Positions 18,227-27,805 are shown, counted from the stretch's first letter. The stretch is DNA of 64,000 nucleotides from Vibrio variabilis (GCF_003263785.1 NZ_JYJK01000130.1:151892-215891); one strand, 5' to 3'. The notes: generated by a model from the letters alone, not told the origin. Program-made: numbers and translations.

Positions 18227-20476
18227 TTAAAATTTACCTGCACGGATAAAGCCTGCAAGACCTTTGGCCTCAAAGAAATCGCGCATTTGATTGTAGATAG
18301 TTTTTCCGTAGGGTTGCATCAGCGCTTTGTCAGCAAGTTGCTTAAGCTCATCGAGCGAACTCTGCGCAAGCAAGTACTTCACTTTTGCCACGTTAGAGGT
18401 GTTCATACTCAAGGTATCGTAACCTAAGCCAACGAGTAAAAGCGCGCCAATAGGGTCACCTGCCAACTCGCCACAGATACACACCGGCAAGTCATAAGCT
18501 CGGCAAGTCGCAAAAATATGCTTCATTGCCGCAAGCACCGAGGGATGCAACGTTTCATAGATGTCGGCCACTTGCGCATTATTGCGGTCAACCGCCAACA
18601 AATATTGAGTTAAGTCATTGGTGCCCACGGAAACAAAATCAACTCGCTCAGCCATAAACGGCAAAATATACAGCATCGATGGGACTTCAATCATCACACC
18701 GATTTGTGGCTTTTTCACTTCTGGATACGCATCATGCACTTCCTGATAAGCTTGTTCTATCAGGGTGGCCGCGTCATCAAATTCCTGAACCGAAGAGACC
18801 ATCGGCAGCAAGATGCTCAGATTGTCGATGCCAATACTGGCACGTAGCATCGCACGTAACTGAATCAAAAAGATATCAGGATGATCGAGGGTAAAACGGA
18901 TCCCACGCCAACCCAAAAATGGATTGTCCTCATCGATGGGCAGATACGGCAATGCTTTATCACCACCAATATCCAGTGTACGCATGACAACTCGCTTATT
19001 CGAGTAAGCGCTTAGCACTGAGCGATATTGATGAAGCTGCTCTTCTTCCGATGGAAACTGCTGCTGCAATAAGAATGAAATTTCCGTTCGGTATAAGCCA
19101 ACACCATCAACGTTTTTGTTGATAGAAATACTGGTATCAGCGCTAAGACCCGCATTGAGCATAACTTGAATACGCTGACCATCTTTAGTGGCGGCTTCAA
19201 GATCGGCCGTCGACTCCACCATTTGTGACAGTTCTGACTCTTCACTGACCAGCTCACGGTATTCCAATAACAACTCTTGGCTAGGGTTTGGAAATATTTC
19301 ACCGCTGTAACCGTCCACAATACCGAGCTTGCCACTAAGCAGCTCCGGATTGGTATTCACCCCCATAACCGCTGGAATACCCATGGCTCTGGACAAAATG
19401 GCCGCGTGCGAGTTAGCGGCGCCTTCCAGCGACACAACCGCAAGCAATTGCTCTTTTGGAATAGAGGCTAAAATGGAAGCCGTCAGCTCTCGAACTACTA
19501 AAATCACGGGCTCGTTAAACTCGTGAATGGGGTACTCGGTGTCATGAAGGAAGAACAGCAGTCGCTGACCCAGTTCTTTAATGTCTTGCGCCCGCTCACG
19601 TAAATACACATCGGACATTTTTGCAAAGCGGTTAGCGTAGCTCTCAACGACTTGGCGTAGCGCCCAATCCGCCTTGTCTCCTTTTTGGATCTGCGCTTTG
19701 AGGTCGTTTCTCAGCATCGGATCGTTGAGCAGGTGAGTAAACAGATCAAATATCGCCAGCGCGTCTTTATTGAGCTCCAAATCGAGCTTTTTACGCATGC
19801 GCTTAAAGTCCGTCAATGCATGTTCAATCGCAACTGAAAGCATTTCTTGCTCACGCGCCACATCGAGCGTAGACGCAGGAAATACGTCACTGAGATCTGG
19901 CTGAGTGTTGTCCCACCAAATTGGGCCGATCGCAACACCAGAAGAGGCGCCAATGCCCTTGATAACAGGTGCGGCATTGTCTTCAAAAAAACCATGCCCC
20001 TGGGCAATCGCGTGAGCAATCAATACCGCAATCTGCGCAGACAGTGTGACCAAAAAAGACTCTTCCATTTCACTAAACTGACGGGAGCTTTTTTGCTGCA
20101 CGACCAACACACCGAGCACTTGCTTACGATGGATAATAGGCGTGCCTAGAAAGGAGTGGTAGACGTCTTCCCCCAGTTCAGGGAAAAACTTAAATGCGGA
20201 GTGCTTGGCGGCCTCAGCCAGGTTGATAGGCTCGGCGGTACGCTTAACTAAGCCGACCAAACCTTCATTGAAGCCTATATGAATCGTATCACCTTGAAAG
20301 GTAAGCCCTTGGGTCGCCATGAGCTCAAGGCGCTGCTTATCGTCGTTGGCAAGATAAATGGTGCAGCACTCGGTGTTCATCGCTGAACACGTTTGCTGCA
20401 CTAACATCTCGAGGGCTGCATGCACGTCTTCTACTTTTGAGACGTGCTCAACTATATCCCTTAGTTGCGATAGCAT
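18227..20476 (-). CDS. ptsP: PEP-protein phosphotransferase EI-Ntr (PtsP)
   Basis: Enzyme I of the nitrogen phosphotransferase system, which passes phosphate from PEP to NPr and then EIIA-Ntr as a regulatory cascade. The 749 residues match E. coli PtsP. An N-terminal GAF domain covers about residues 5-155. The phospho-histidine motif is GAANSHAAILSRAMGIPAVM near residue 357. The PEP-binding TIM barrel follows with LYRTEISFLLQ, MRTLDIGGDKALPYL, FVSVGTNDLTQYLLAVDRNN and CICGELAGDP. It follows rppH with a two-base gap, the conserved rppH-ptsP operon. Confidence 0.96.
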   Translation of the reverse strand: MLSQLRDIVEHVSKVEDVHAALEMLVQQTCSAMNTECCTIYLANDDKQRLELMATQGLTFQGDTIHIGFNEGLVGLVKRTAEPINLAEAAKHSAFKFFPELGEDVYHSFLGTPIIHRKQVLGVLVVQQKSSRQFSEMEESFLVTLSAQIAVLIAHAIAQGHGFFEDNAAPVIKGIGASSGVAIGPIWWDNTQPDLSDVFPASTLDVAREQEMLSVAIEHALTDFKRMRKKLDLELNKDALAIFDLFTHLLNDPMLRNDLKAQIQKGDKADWALRQVVESYANRFAKMSDVYLRERAQDIKELGQRLLFFLHDTEYPIHEFNEPVILVVRELTASILASIPKEQLLAVVSLEGAANSHAAILSRAMGIPAVMGVNTNPELLSGKLGIVDGYSGEIFPNPSQELLLEYRELVSEESELSQMVESTADLEAATKDGQRIQVMLNAGLSADTSISINKNVDGVGLYRTEISFLLQQQFPSEEEQLHQYRSVLSAYSNKRVVMRTLDIGGDKALPYLPIDEDNPFLGWRGIRFTLDHPDIFLIQLRAMLRASIGIDNLSILLPMVSSVQEFDDAATLIEQAYQEVHDAYPEVKKPQIGVMIEVPSMLYILPFMAERVDFVSVGTNDLTQYLLAVDRNNAQVADIYETLHPSVLAAMKHIFATCRAYDLPVCICGELAGDPIGALLLVGLGYDTLSMNTSNVAKVKYLLAQSSLDELKQLADKALMQPYGKTIYNQMRDFFEAKGLAGFIRAGKF

Positions 20477-20478
20477 AC

Positions 20479-20996
20479 TTACCCTCTTCGATGCTTTCTT
20501 TTGCCTTTAAATTTTCGTTCTTTAAACGGCATTGCTAGCGACGCAAACTCTTTCATCGCACGGCGGTAGACATCACGCTTGAACGAAACCACTTGTCTAA
20601 CTGGGTACCAGTAACTTACCCAACGCCAACCATCAAACTCAGGGGTATTACCGCGCTGCATATTGATCTTGGACTCATCGCAGTCCAAGCGCAGTAAAAA
20701 CCATTTCTGTTTTTGCCCGATACAGACTGGTTTCGAATCCCAGCGCACCAAACGCTTAGGTAACTTATATCTTAGCCAGTGGCGACTGACCGCAACGACT
20801 TTAACATCGTTTTTAGTCAATCCCACCTCTTCGTACAGTTCTCGATACATGGCTTCTTCGGCGGATTCACCTTCGTCAATACCGCCCTGAGGAAATTGCA
20901 TGAGTGTTGTCCGTATCGTTTAGCCCAGAAGACCTGACCATGGTTGTTACAGATTACAATACCAACATTAAGTCGGTAACCATCGCCATCTATCAC
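20479..20996 (-). CDS. rppH: RNA pyrophosphohydrolase RppH, apparent frameshift
   Basis: RppH removes pyrophosphate from mRNA 5' ends and so starts RNase E decay. The written frame begins mid-protein at MQFPQGG. One added G at plus-strand C 20899 (TCATGCAATTT to TCATGGCAATTT) joins it to an upstream frame giving 172 residues. That frame starts at the GTG at 20996 (IDGDGYRLNVGIVICN...) with GAGG upstream. The Nudix box GGIDEGESAEEAMYRELYEE then VGL is complete. The C-terminus is basic. It heads the operon with ptsP. Confidence 0.93.
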
Positions 20997-21030
20997 TGGC
21001 CAACCTCAATTAAATTTTCATTACCTTGAT

Positions 21031-21510
21031 TTTTCCACATATCCCCAACTTGAGCAAACTTATGGATGTGTAAATTTGAACAATTACCACTTCTTTGTCG
21101 CTCACTGGATAAGATTCGAACAACACCGTAGTTATCAACACTACAATGAGACATAGGCCACATTTATTCACCTTTTCTGTGAATAACTGTGTGCAGAATC
21201 GTTGATCTCTCGGAAAAATCGTAGAAAAACCAGAACCTACTAAACTGTACCCAAAATATAGGATGAAAATAAAAACCTAATAAACAGACACTTAAACACA
21301 CAATCGTCATATCTCATTCGTAGTTCTTATGATTATGATTTGCCACCACTCAGATCGGTCAAAGATCCACCACAGAGTAGTTTATCCACATTAGGTTTGC
21401 CAATTTTCATACAAAGCCCGATATTTCAAGCAGTTTGTCGGGGTAAATATACTGATTATTTATCCATGCATTCATTTTTAGTGTCATTTAGGCGTCATTG
21501 TTGTGGATAA
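21031..21510. promoter_or_regulatory. Cluster of DnaA boxes in rppH-mutH gap
   Basis: The 620-base divergent gap between rppH and mutH has no gene. It contains four exact matches to the DnaA-box consensus TTWTNCACA: TTTTCCACA at 21031-21039 (+), TGTGAATAA at 21178-21186 (-), TTATCCACA at 21382-21390 (+) and TGTGGATAA at 21502-21510 (-). Near-matches are TTATCAACA (21132) and TTATTCACC (21164), the latter forming an 8-bp inverted repeat with the box at 21178. By chance about 0.03 such matches would be expected on both strands. DnaA binding is inference. Confidence 0.6.
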
Positions 21511-21619
21511 CTATTTAATAGATCAAGTTTTCAGCGAAGTGATCCTTTTTTGTACAGAGATAGAACTCGTACTCATGTTAAACTAGCGGCGGTTAGAAAA
21601 AACAGCGACATTAACACCG

Positions 21620-22284
21620 ATGAACACAGCACCAAAATCCGAAGCCGAACTGTTAAAACGCGCCCGTCAAATCGCTGGTATGAGCTTTGGCGATCTTGCC
21701 AAACAAGCCAACATGCGTGTACCTGATAATCTCAAGCGGGATAAAGGTTGGGTTGGTCAGTTGCTGGAATGGCACCTCGGTGCAACGGCGGGTAGCAAGC
21801 CTGTACAGGATTTTCCTGAAATTGGTGTCGAGCTAAAAAGCATCCCAATTGGCTACAATGGCAAACCACTAGAGTCGACCTTCGTTTGTGTCGCCCCATT
21901 AACAGGGATCACTGGGTTAACTTGGGAAACCAGTCATATCCGCAACAAACTGTCGCGAGTCCTTTGGCTACCTGTAGAGGGTGAGCGTGAAATCCCTGTC
22001 GCAGAGAGGCGTGTGGGATCACCGCTTATCTGGAGTCCATCGTTGCAAGAAGAGACTTTACTCAAAAACGACTGGGAAGAGCTTATGGATTTGATTGCAC
22101 TCGGTGATGTTAATCAAATTACCGCCAGAAGCGGTGAAGTGCTGCAAATAAGGCCAAAAGCGGCCAACAGCCGAGCGAAGACGGAAGCGTATGGCACCAA
22201 TGGACAACCAATAAAGACCCTGCCCGAGGCTTTTACCTCAGAGCGAGCTTTACAGGTTATATCTTAGAAACCTACTTTGCCTGA
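21620..22284 (+). CDS. mutH: DNA mismatch repair endonuclease MutH, apparent frameshift
   Basis: MutH nicks the unmethylated strand at hemimethylated GATC sites after MutS-MutL activation. Residues 1-200 are intact, including DFPEIGVELKSIPI with the catalytic D-E-K (DxxxxxELK) pattern. The written C-terminus is out of frame. One C added to the CCC run at 22223-22225 gives TLPRGFYLRASFTGYILETYFA and a stop at 22282, 221 residues, like other MutH proteins. GFYL is the conserved C-terminal feature. It is divergent from rppH across the DnaA-box region. Confidence 0.94.
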
Positions 22285-22297
22285 TTTAGCCTAATGC

Positions 22298-22603
22298 TTA
22301 GTGCAAGTTGAGTTCAATATCGCAGTAGCGATTCATCTCTGCGCTGCCGCACTCATCATATGCGTTGTGAAGCCTCAGATAGGCCTTCTCCACACCGAGA
22401 CGTGTCAGTGCTTCTTTTACAGAATCTAATGACTCGTAATGAATAGGCTCATCATCTTGTTTAATGGGTTCGAGTTTGTGCTTGTATTCCACTGCAAGTA
22501 AATAGTGTGAAATATCAGCACAACCGATCACAAACACCTTAGGTGGTTTATAACTCTCTTTGTGATGTCCGTGTATCCAACGATCGAGCTGATGTTTTTG
22601 CAT
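22298..22603 (-). CDS. Small conserved Vibrio protein (DUF6482-like)
   Basis: A 101-residue soluble protein without signal or membrane segments. The core FVIGCADISHYLLAVEYKHK, then LEPIKQDDEPIHYESL, and the ending YDECGSAEM recall the DUF6482 family of Vibrio proteins; this assignment is from memory of the pattern. The function is unknown. An AGGAGG-type Shine-Dalgarno lies just upstream of the ATG at 22603. It is convergent with mutH (13 bases from its restored stop) and divergent from the aldo/keto reductase gene. Confidence 0.72.
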   Translation of the reverse strand: MQKHQLDRWIHGHHKESYKPPKVFVIGCADISHYLLAVEYKHKLEPIKQDDEPIHYESLDSVKEALTRLGVEKAYLRLHNAYDECGSAEMNRYCDIELNLH

Positions 22604-22748
22604 AGTCCACCTCCTTTGCTTTTGTGGATAATGCGTGACTTATCACTATCAGTTTAGCCAAAGCGCAGCCAGTTGCGCATAAAATGAGCAGATCTTTTAT
22701 AAAAACGGGGTATAGTGGAATCAAATAACAACAAGCAAGGATGGCTCG

Positions 22749-23782
22749 ATGAAATACCACAAGCTCCCTCACTCTTCGCTCGAAGTCAGTAAAATCTGTT
22801 TGGGAACCATGACATTCGGTGAGCAAAACACCAAGCAAGAAGCCTTTGAACAACTTGATTATGCCGTTGAACGCGGGATCAACTTCATCGATACTGCTGA
22901 GATGTACCCAGTTCCGCCCAAACAAAACACGCAAGGGTTAACTGAGTCTTATATCGGTGACTGGCTATCGCATTCTGATAAAAGACAAAAAGTCGTGTTG
23001 GCAACCAAGGTCGCAGGCCCGCGCAACGTCCCTTACATTCGCGAAAATATGAGCCTAGATCGCCGCAACATCCATCAAGCGCTTGATGACAGCCTCACTC
23101 GATTAAAAACCGACTATATCGATCTTTATCAGCTTCATTGGCCTCAGCGTAAAACCAACTGTTTCGGCCAGCTCAATTACCCTTATCCTGACGACAATGA
23201 AGAAGTCACCTTGATTGAAACGCTCGAAGCACTCAACGAGCTGATTAAGGTAGGGAAAATTCGCTACATTGGCGTATCGAACGAAACACCATGGGGCGTA
23301 ATGACATTGCTCAAGTTAGCGGAAAAGCACGACCTGCCAAGAATCGTTTCCATTCAAAACCCGTACAACCTGCTTAATCGAAGTTTTGAAGTGGGACTGT
23401 CGGAAATCAGTCATCATGAAGGGGTTGAGCTACTCGCCTACTCGCCATTAGCCTTCGGCTGCTTGAGCGGTAAATACCTCAATGGACAGAGACCAGAAGG
23501 CGCACGTTGTAGCCTATTTGAACGCTTTGTTCGCTACTTCACGCCTCAGGGTATCGAAGCGACTCAAGCCTATGTGGATCTTGCCCATAAACACGGTCTA
23601 GATCCATCACAAATGGCGCTGGCATTTGTGAATCAACGTCCTTTTGTCGCCTCCAATATTATTGGTGCCACCAACCTCGACCAACTGAAAAGTAATATCG
23701 ATAGTATTGACATTACCTTGTCCGATGAACTGTTAGAAGAGCTACAAATAATAGGGCAAGGTATTCAAACCCTTGCCCCTAA
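22749..23782 (+). CDS. tas: Aldo/keto reductase, Tas-like, probable frameshift at 3' end
   Basis: An NADP(H)-dependent aldo/keto reductase closely resembling E. coli Tas (346 residues). Catalytic Asp and Tyr are in FIDTAEMYPVPPKQNTQGL, Lys in VLATKVAG and His in YQLHWPQRKTNCFG. Cofactor-binding IGVSNE and GATNLDQLKSNI are present. As written the frame runs to 23819 with an unrelated tail. Restoring one G at 23760-23761 ends it at 23782 with GYSNPCP, 344 residues, and at the same time completes a perfect 9-bp terminator stem. The physiological substrate is unknown. Confidence 0.85.
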
Positions 23783-23792
23783 TCTTACTTTT
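23754..23792 (+). terminator. Terminator overlapping end of tas
   Basis: GGGCAAGG and CCCTTGCCC flank TATTCAAA, followed by TTACTTTTT. With the missing G restored the arms are GGGCAAGGG/CCCTTGCCC, a perfect 9-bp stem with an 8-base loop. Confidence 0.7.
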
Positions 23793-23844
23793 TACTGTGT
23801 GCGAGGAATGGAAATATGATCCAACCTCGCTATCTCGAGTCATC

Positions 23845-23867
23845 GGCGGGCAGTGACACTGCCCGCC
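23845..23867. terminator. GC-rich palindrome at the end of the DUF1127 gene
   Basis: GGCGGGCAGTG-A-CACTGCCCGCC, an 11-bp perfect stem. It lies six bases past the DUF1127 stop codon. There is no T-run on either side, so it may act as an mRNA stability hairpin or weak terminator. Confidence 0.5.
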
Positions 23868-23872
23868 TTGAG

Positions 23873-24124
23873 TTACGTAGCTAATCTTGACTGCAACTCT
23901 CGACGCAGGTGACGAGCTTTACGCTTAGCGACAACTTGAGGAGCAGCAACATGACCAAGTGGACGACCCTCTTTGTCTAGGCCGATGTCTCTTAGCAGGT
24001 GTTCGCTGTGAAGTGGTAGTTGATACGCATTGCGACGGTAGCGTCTTTTCCACTCACGCTCTTCTTTTTGAATGTCTGCTTTGATTAGCCAAGTTGCGAT
24101 AGTTAGATATACAGAAGTACGCAT
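23873..24124 (-). CDS. DUF1127-containing small basic protein
   Basis: An 83-residue basic protein. Residues 25-60 contain the DUF1127 (YjiS-like) pattern: WKRRYRRNAYQLPLHSEHLL then RDIGLDKEGRP. The LRDIGL core is the family hallmark. Small DUF1127 proteins in other proteobacteria are linked to RNA or phosphate/carbon regulation, but no function can be assigned here. ATCTGGAGATTATTATG gives a good ribosome-binding site. It lies between the strong GC palindrome downstream and a terminator upstream. Confidence 0.8.
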   Translation of the reverse strand: MRTSVYLTIATWLIKADIQKEEREWKRRYRRNAYQLPLHSEHLLRDIGLDKEGRPLGHVAAPQVVAKRKARHLRRELQSRLAT

Positions 24125-24177
24125 AATAATCTCCAGATTAAGAAATAAAGAGGAGAGAAATAGCGGTCTAGGAAAGA

Positions 24178-24226
24178 TATAAAAACCCTTATGTGACTGC
24201 TATTTCCGCAGCCTCATAAGGTTACG
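24178..24226 (-). terminator. Terminator after the 41-codon gene
   Basis: On the minus strand AACCTTATG...CATAAGGGTT with inner CTGC/GCAG, followed by TTTTTATAT. Confidence 0.8.
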
Positions 24227-24232
24227 GATTAA

Positions 24233-24358
24233 TTAAGCTTGTGCTGAATTTGCTACCGGTTTATCGGCGACGGTGGCGGTCAAAACTAGACCACACATAT
24301 GATCAGCATCAGTACGGCGAACAGCACGAGCGTTGATAAAAGAAATACGATTCATCAT
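24233..24358 (-). CDS. Small hypothetical protein (41 aa)
   Basis: A 41-residue frame starting at the ATG at 24358 (MMNRISFINARAVRRTDADH). TATGGAGG lies about ten bases upstream, a strong ribosome-binding site that decides this start over the longer in-frame reading from 24421. A good terminator follows immediately downstream, which supports a real short transcription unit. No family is recognised. It has no signal sequence; the N-terminal half is basic and the C-terminal half is Ala/Val rich. It shares orientation with the DUF1127 gene. Confidence 0.5.
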   Translation of the reverse strand: MMNRISFINARAVRRTDADHMCGLVLTATVADKPVANSAQA

Positions 24359-24674
24359 TTTCTGTGCCTCCATACTAACTTGATTAATCCTGAAATTTGG
24401 GTAAGTGAGCGTCTCGCTCACGGTTAATTCTTATGCAGTTCGTTTATTAAATCAACAAAACATATACAAAAAAGTGAAAAACAAATGAATACTCTAGTGA
24501 TGATGATCACGAGTGTTTTAGTGCCGAATATTTAGTCAATCACCCACCAAAGTACGGTGATTTATTTTATTTAAGCAAAATACAACCTGATATTATTTCA
24601 AGCTCAATTAGTGCGAGCTGCATCAATCTTACATGTAATTGCAATGCAACCCCCTAAAAACGGTACCTATTCAA
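24359..24674. other. AT-rich gap upstream of the 41-aa gene and downstream of vpsR
   Basis: About 315 bases without a supportable gene. The right part, 24675-24705, is the vpsR terminator. The left part must carry the promoter of the 41-aa gene. ATGATGATCACGAGTG near 24499-24514 contains a TGATCA palindrome; nothing else stands out. Confidence 0.4.
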
Positions 24675-24705
24675 CCAAAAAAGGTGCCGAAGCACCTTTT
24701 GTTGT
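24675..24705 (-). terminator. vpsR terminator
   Basis: On the minus strand AAAAGGTGC-TTCG-GCACCTTTTTT, a tetraloop hairpin with T-run. Confidence 0.88.
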
Positions 24706-24724
24706 TCAAAGTCCAGCCCTTGAG

Positions 24725-26052
24725 CTACATCGTCTCTTCTGTGATCAAGTTGTGCTTATTCAATAAGCGGTACATGGTCGCACGTGAAATACCTAGCTCT
24801 TTCGCTGCTTGCGTTACCTGCCCGTTGTGACTATCGAGCACCAAAATAAGCGCATCACGCTCTGAGCGTTCACGAATACTCTTCAGGCTACGTTTGCCTG
24901 AAAAGGTGCCCGGTAGCTCAAAATGTTTTTTCGCTAATACCTCTTCTTCGGTCATTAATACTGCGCGCTTTACCTGATTCATTAGCTCTTTCACGTTTCC
25001 AGGCCAATGATAATAAGTCAGTGACTTAATTGCATCGTCGTCAATGGACTTCACAGGCGAATTAAATTCTTTAGAAAATTGGTTTATGTAATGAGTGACC
25101 AATAGCGCAATATCTGTCGCACGCTCTTTAAGGCTAGGGACATTAATTCTTAGCACATTAATGCAGTGAAAGAGCTCCTCATTAAAGGTACCGTCGCCCA
25201 AGGCTTTCTCAATATCTGAAGAATCCGCCGCTAAAATACGCACATCAAATTCTTTGATGCCTTTAGCGGTTTCAATTTGTCCATCTTGATAGAACTTCAA
25301 TAAGTTCAGTTGCTGCTTGGGTGGCAGGGTAAATATATCGTTGAGGACAATGGTGCCGCCTGATGCTTGATCCAGCAATGAACTCTGGGAAGCGTCATGC
25401 ATACCAAAAAACTCGTTTTCGAACCGAGCATCCGAGAACGCACGACAATTGACAGCAATGAACGGTTTTTGCGAGCGAGCTGAGCAGCGATGAATCGCTT
25501 TGGCGACCGACTCCTTACCCGCTCCAACCTCACCGTGGATCATAATACTCACGTCTGTTGGACCAATACGACGAATTTGGTCACGTAGTCGTCTAATGGG
25601 CAACGATTGCCCGACTATGCCTAGATCATTGTCGTTACCATTGTGCGGCCAAACTTTTTGCTCCAATTTGAGCATGCCAAGCTGGTGACCTATGGTACTC
25701 ATCAGCCTTGAGTCTGGAATTGGTGTAGTGAAGAAATCGATACAGAAGTTGACGATAAATTGGCAAATAGTATCGGAGCTGAGCTGCGATTCTCGAATAA
25801 AAGCAATCCAACGCACTTGCTTATGCGTGCTAACAAGCTTCGCAATGCCATTTAAACTAAAATCGTCCCTTGTGAGATCGACAATACCAATACATGGTCC
25901 AATCTCAGAAAATAGCGCATCGGCTTTGCGAAGATCAGAACATTGCGTGCAGCGCCAACCTGCTTGCTCCAGAACAGACAGCCAAGGCTCGTAAACTCCC
26001 CCACCACGACTAAAGAGCCGGGGATTGAATCCATCCGAAATTCGGTTCCCAT
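24725..26052 (-). CDS. vpsR: Biofilm master regulator VpsR, apparent frameshift
   Basis: An NtrC-type enhancer-binding protein matching V. cholerae VpsR, the c-di-GMP-responsive activator of Vibrio polysaccharide and biofilm genes. The written sequence splits at plus-strand CCCCC 25998-26002. One more G on the coding strand joins MGTEFRMDSIPGSLVVVG to GVYEPWLSVLEQAGW and yields 442 residues. The receiver-like domain keeps Asp in CIGIVDLT. The AAA+ domain has Walker A HGEVGAGKES, where the second Gly-Thr of the usual GESGTGKE is altered, and a degenerate sigma-54 loop (EFFGMHDAS instead of GAFTGA), as known for VpsR. A Fis-type HTH (QAAKELGISRATMYRLLNKH) ends it. Confidence 0.93.
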
Positions 26053-26214
26053 TACATCATTCCTATTATTATTTTAGATTCAACAGATTAATTCTATGCA
26101 AATAAACCTATCTATCAAACACACAAATCGCGTTTAAAACGTACAGAGGTGTCTCATAAATAAGACTAGTGCACGATTTATGACTTTTCTATAAACATTC
26201 AAGGAAATTTGGCA

Positions 26215-26248
26215 TGAAAAAAAGCCTCTCCGAAGAGAGGCTTTGTAG
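26215..26248 (-). terminator. lysS terminator
   Basis: On the minus strand AAAGCCTCTC-TTCG-GAGAGGCTTTTTTT. The 160 bases between it and vpsR must hold the vpsR promoter. Confidence 0.9.
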
Positions 26249-26272
26249 GAAATCATAACCTTAGCAGAGAAC

Positions 26273-27805
26273 TTACTGCTGAGGACGCATCGCTGGGAAG
26301 AGGATAACGTCGCGAATGGTGTGCGTATTAGTAAATAGCATCGCTAGACGATCGATACCAATACCTTGACCCGCTGTTGGCGGTAGGCCGTGCTCTAGTG
26401 CAGTAATGTAGTCGGCATCGTAGTACATCGCTTCATCATCACCCGCATCTTTCGCATCCATCTGTGCTTTGAAGCGTGCGTCTTGGTCTTCTGCATCGTT
26501 AAGCTCAGAGAAGCCGTTCGCCACTTCACGACCACCAATGAAGAACTCAAAGCGATCAGTGAAGAATGGGTTGTCATCGCTGCGACGCGCCAGTGGAGAG
26601 ATATCTGCTGGGTAGCCAGTGATGAACGTTGGCTGGATGAGCTGAGGCTCAGCCGTCTCACCAAAGATCTCTTCAAGAAGCTGACCACATGTCCAGAACG
26701 TCTCAACCTCAACGTGTACAGATTTCGCAATTGCAACCATCTTGTCACGGTTAGTGAGGTCTTCTTCTGTTAGCGCTTGGATTTCAGCGTGATCAGGGTT
26801 GTAGTGTTTGATCGCTTCAAACATACTCATGCGAGCGTATGTGCCACCAAACTCAACCATTTCATCGCCGTAAGGCATTGACGTTGAACCTAGAACATCC
26901 ATCGCTACCGTGCTTAGCATCTCTTCAGTGAGATCCATCAGATCTTTGTAGTCCGCGTACGCTTGGTAGAATTCCATCATTGTGAATTCTGGGTTGTGAC
27001 GTGGCGATAGACCTTCGTTACGGAAGTTACGGTTAATCTCGAATACGCGATCAAAGCCACCTACCACTAGACGTTTTAGGTAAAGCTCTGGTGCAACGCG
27101 TAGGTACATGTCGATATCAAGCGCGTTGTGGTGCGTGATAAATGGACGCGCAGTCGCACCGCCAGGAATTACGTGCATCATTGGCGTTTCAACTTCTAGG
27201 TAGCCTTTCGAGCTCATGAAGTTACGAATTGCCGATACTAGCTTAGAGCGAATGATGAACGCGTGACGAGAGTCTTCGTTAACGATTAGGTCAACGTAAC
27301 GCTGACGGTAACGCATCTCTTGGTCAGTGAGACCATGGAACTTCTCTGGTAGTGGACGAAGTGCTTTGGTTAGCAACTCGTACTCTTCCATATTCACGTA
27401 AAGATCGCCTTTACCAGACTTGTGCAGTGCACCTTTCACACCGATGATGTCACCGATATCAAGGCCTTGGTATTTCTCTTTTAGCTCTTTTTGAACATCT
27501 TTTGCGGCGTATGCTTGGATACGACCTGACGTTTCTTGAATCGCTAGGAATGGACCACGCTTAGCCATAACACGGCCTGCAATTGCCACTACGTGGTTTA
27601 GCTCTTCTAGTTCTTCTTTCGTCTTCTCACCAAATTCCGCTTGAAGGTCGCCCGCTAAGTGCTCACGACGGAAATCATTTGGGTGGCCGTTCGCTTTGCA
27701 GCTTTTACGGATATGATCCAGTTTTGCGCGGCGCTCAGCGATTAGCTTATTTTCTTCAGGTGAATAGGCTTCTTGTGCGTTTTCGTTTTGAACAGCATCA
27801 GTCAT
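26273..27805 (-). CDS. lysS: Lysyl-tRNA synthetase (class II)
   Basis: Charges tRNA-Lys. A 510-residue class II enzyme with an N-terminal OB-fold anticodon domain (about residues 65-150). Motif 2 is in FEINRNFRNEGLSPRHNPEF and MMEFYQAYADY, and motif 3 is in GLPPTAGQGIGIDRLAMLF near the C-terminus. It is 36 bases downstream of prfB, the same prfB-lysS pairing as in E. coli. A strong terminator follows. Confidence 0.97.
   Translation of the reverse strand: MTDAVQNENAQEAYSPEENKLIAERRAKLDHIRKSCKANGHPNDFRREHLAGDLQAEFGEKTKEELEELNHVVAIAGRVMAKRGPFLAIQETSGRIQAYAAKDVQKELKEKYQGLDIGDIIGVKGALHKSGKGDLYVNMEEYELLTKALRPLPEKFHGLTDQEMRYRQRYVDLIVNEDSRHAFIIRSKLVSAIRNFMSSKGYLEVETPMMHVIPGGATARPFITHHNALDIDMYLRVAPELYLKRLVVGGFDRVFEINRNFRNEGLSPRHNPEFTMMEFYQAYADYKDLMDLTEEMLSTVAMDVLGSTSMPYGDEMVEFGGTYARMSMFEAIKHYNPDHAEIQALTEEDLTNRDKMVAIAKSVHVEVETFWTCGQLLEEIFGETAEPQLIQPTFITGYPADISPLARRSDDNPFFTDRFEFFIGGREVANGFSELNDAEDQDARFKAQMDAKDAGDDEAMYYDADYITALEHGLPPTAGQGIGIDRLAMLFTNTHTIRDVILFPAMRPQQ

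Noticed and set aside
21060..21130. Possible chromosome-2 replication control site (crtS-like) in the rppH-mutH gap
   Set aside because: The window lacks neighbours of the known crtS locus and I see no RctB-type repeat pattern; only DnaA boxes are clear.
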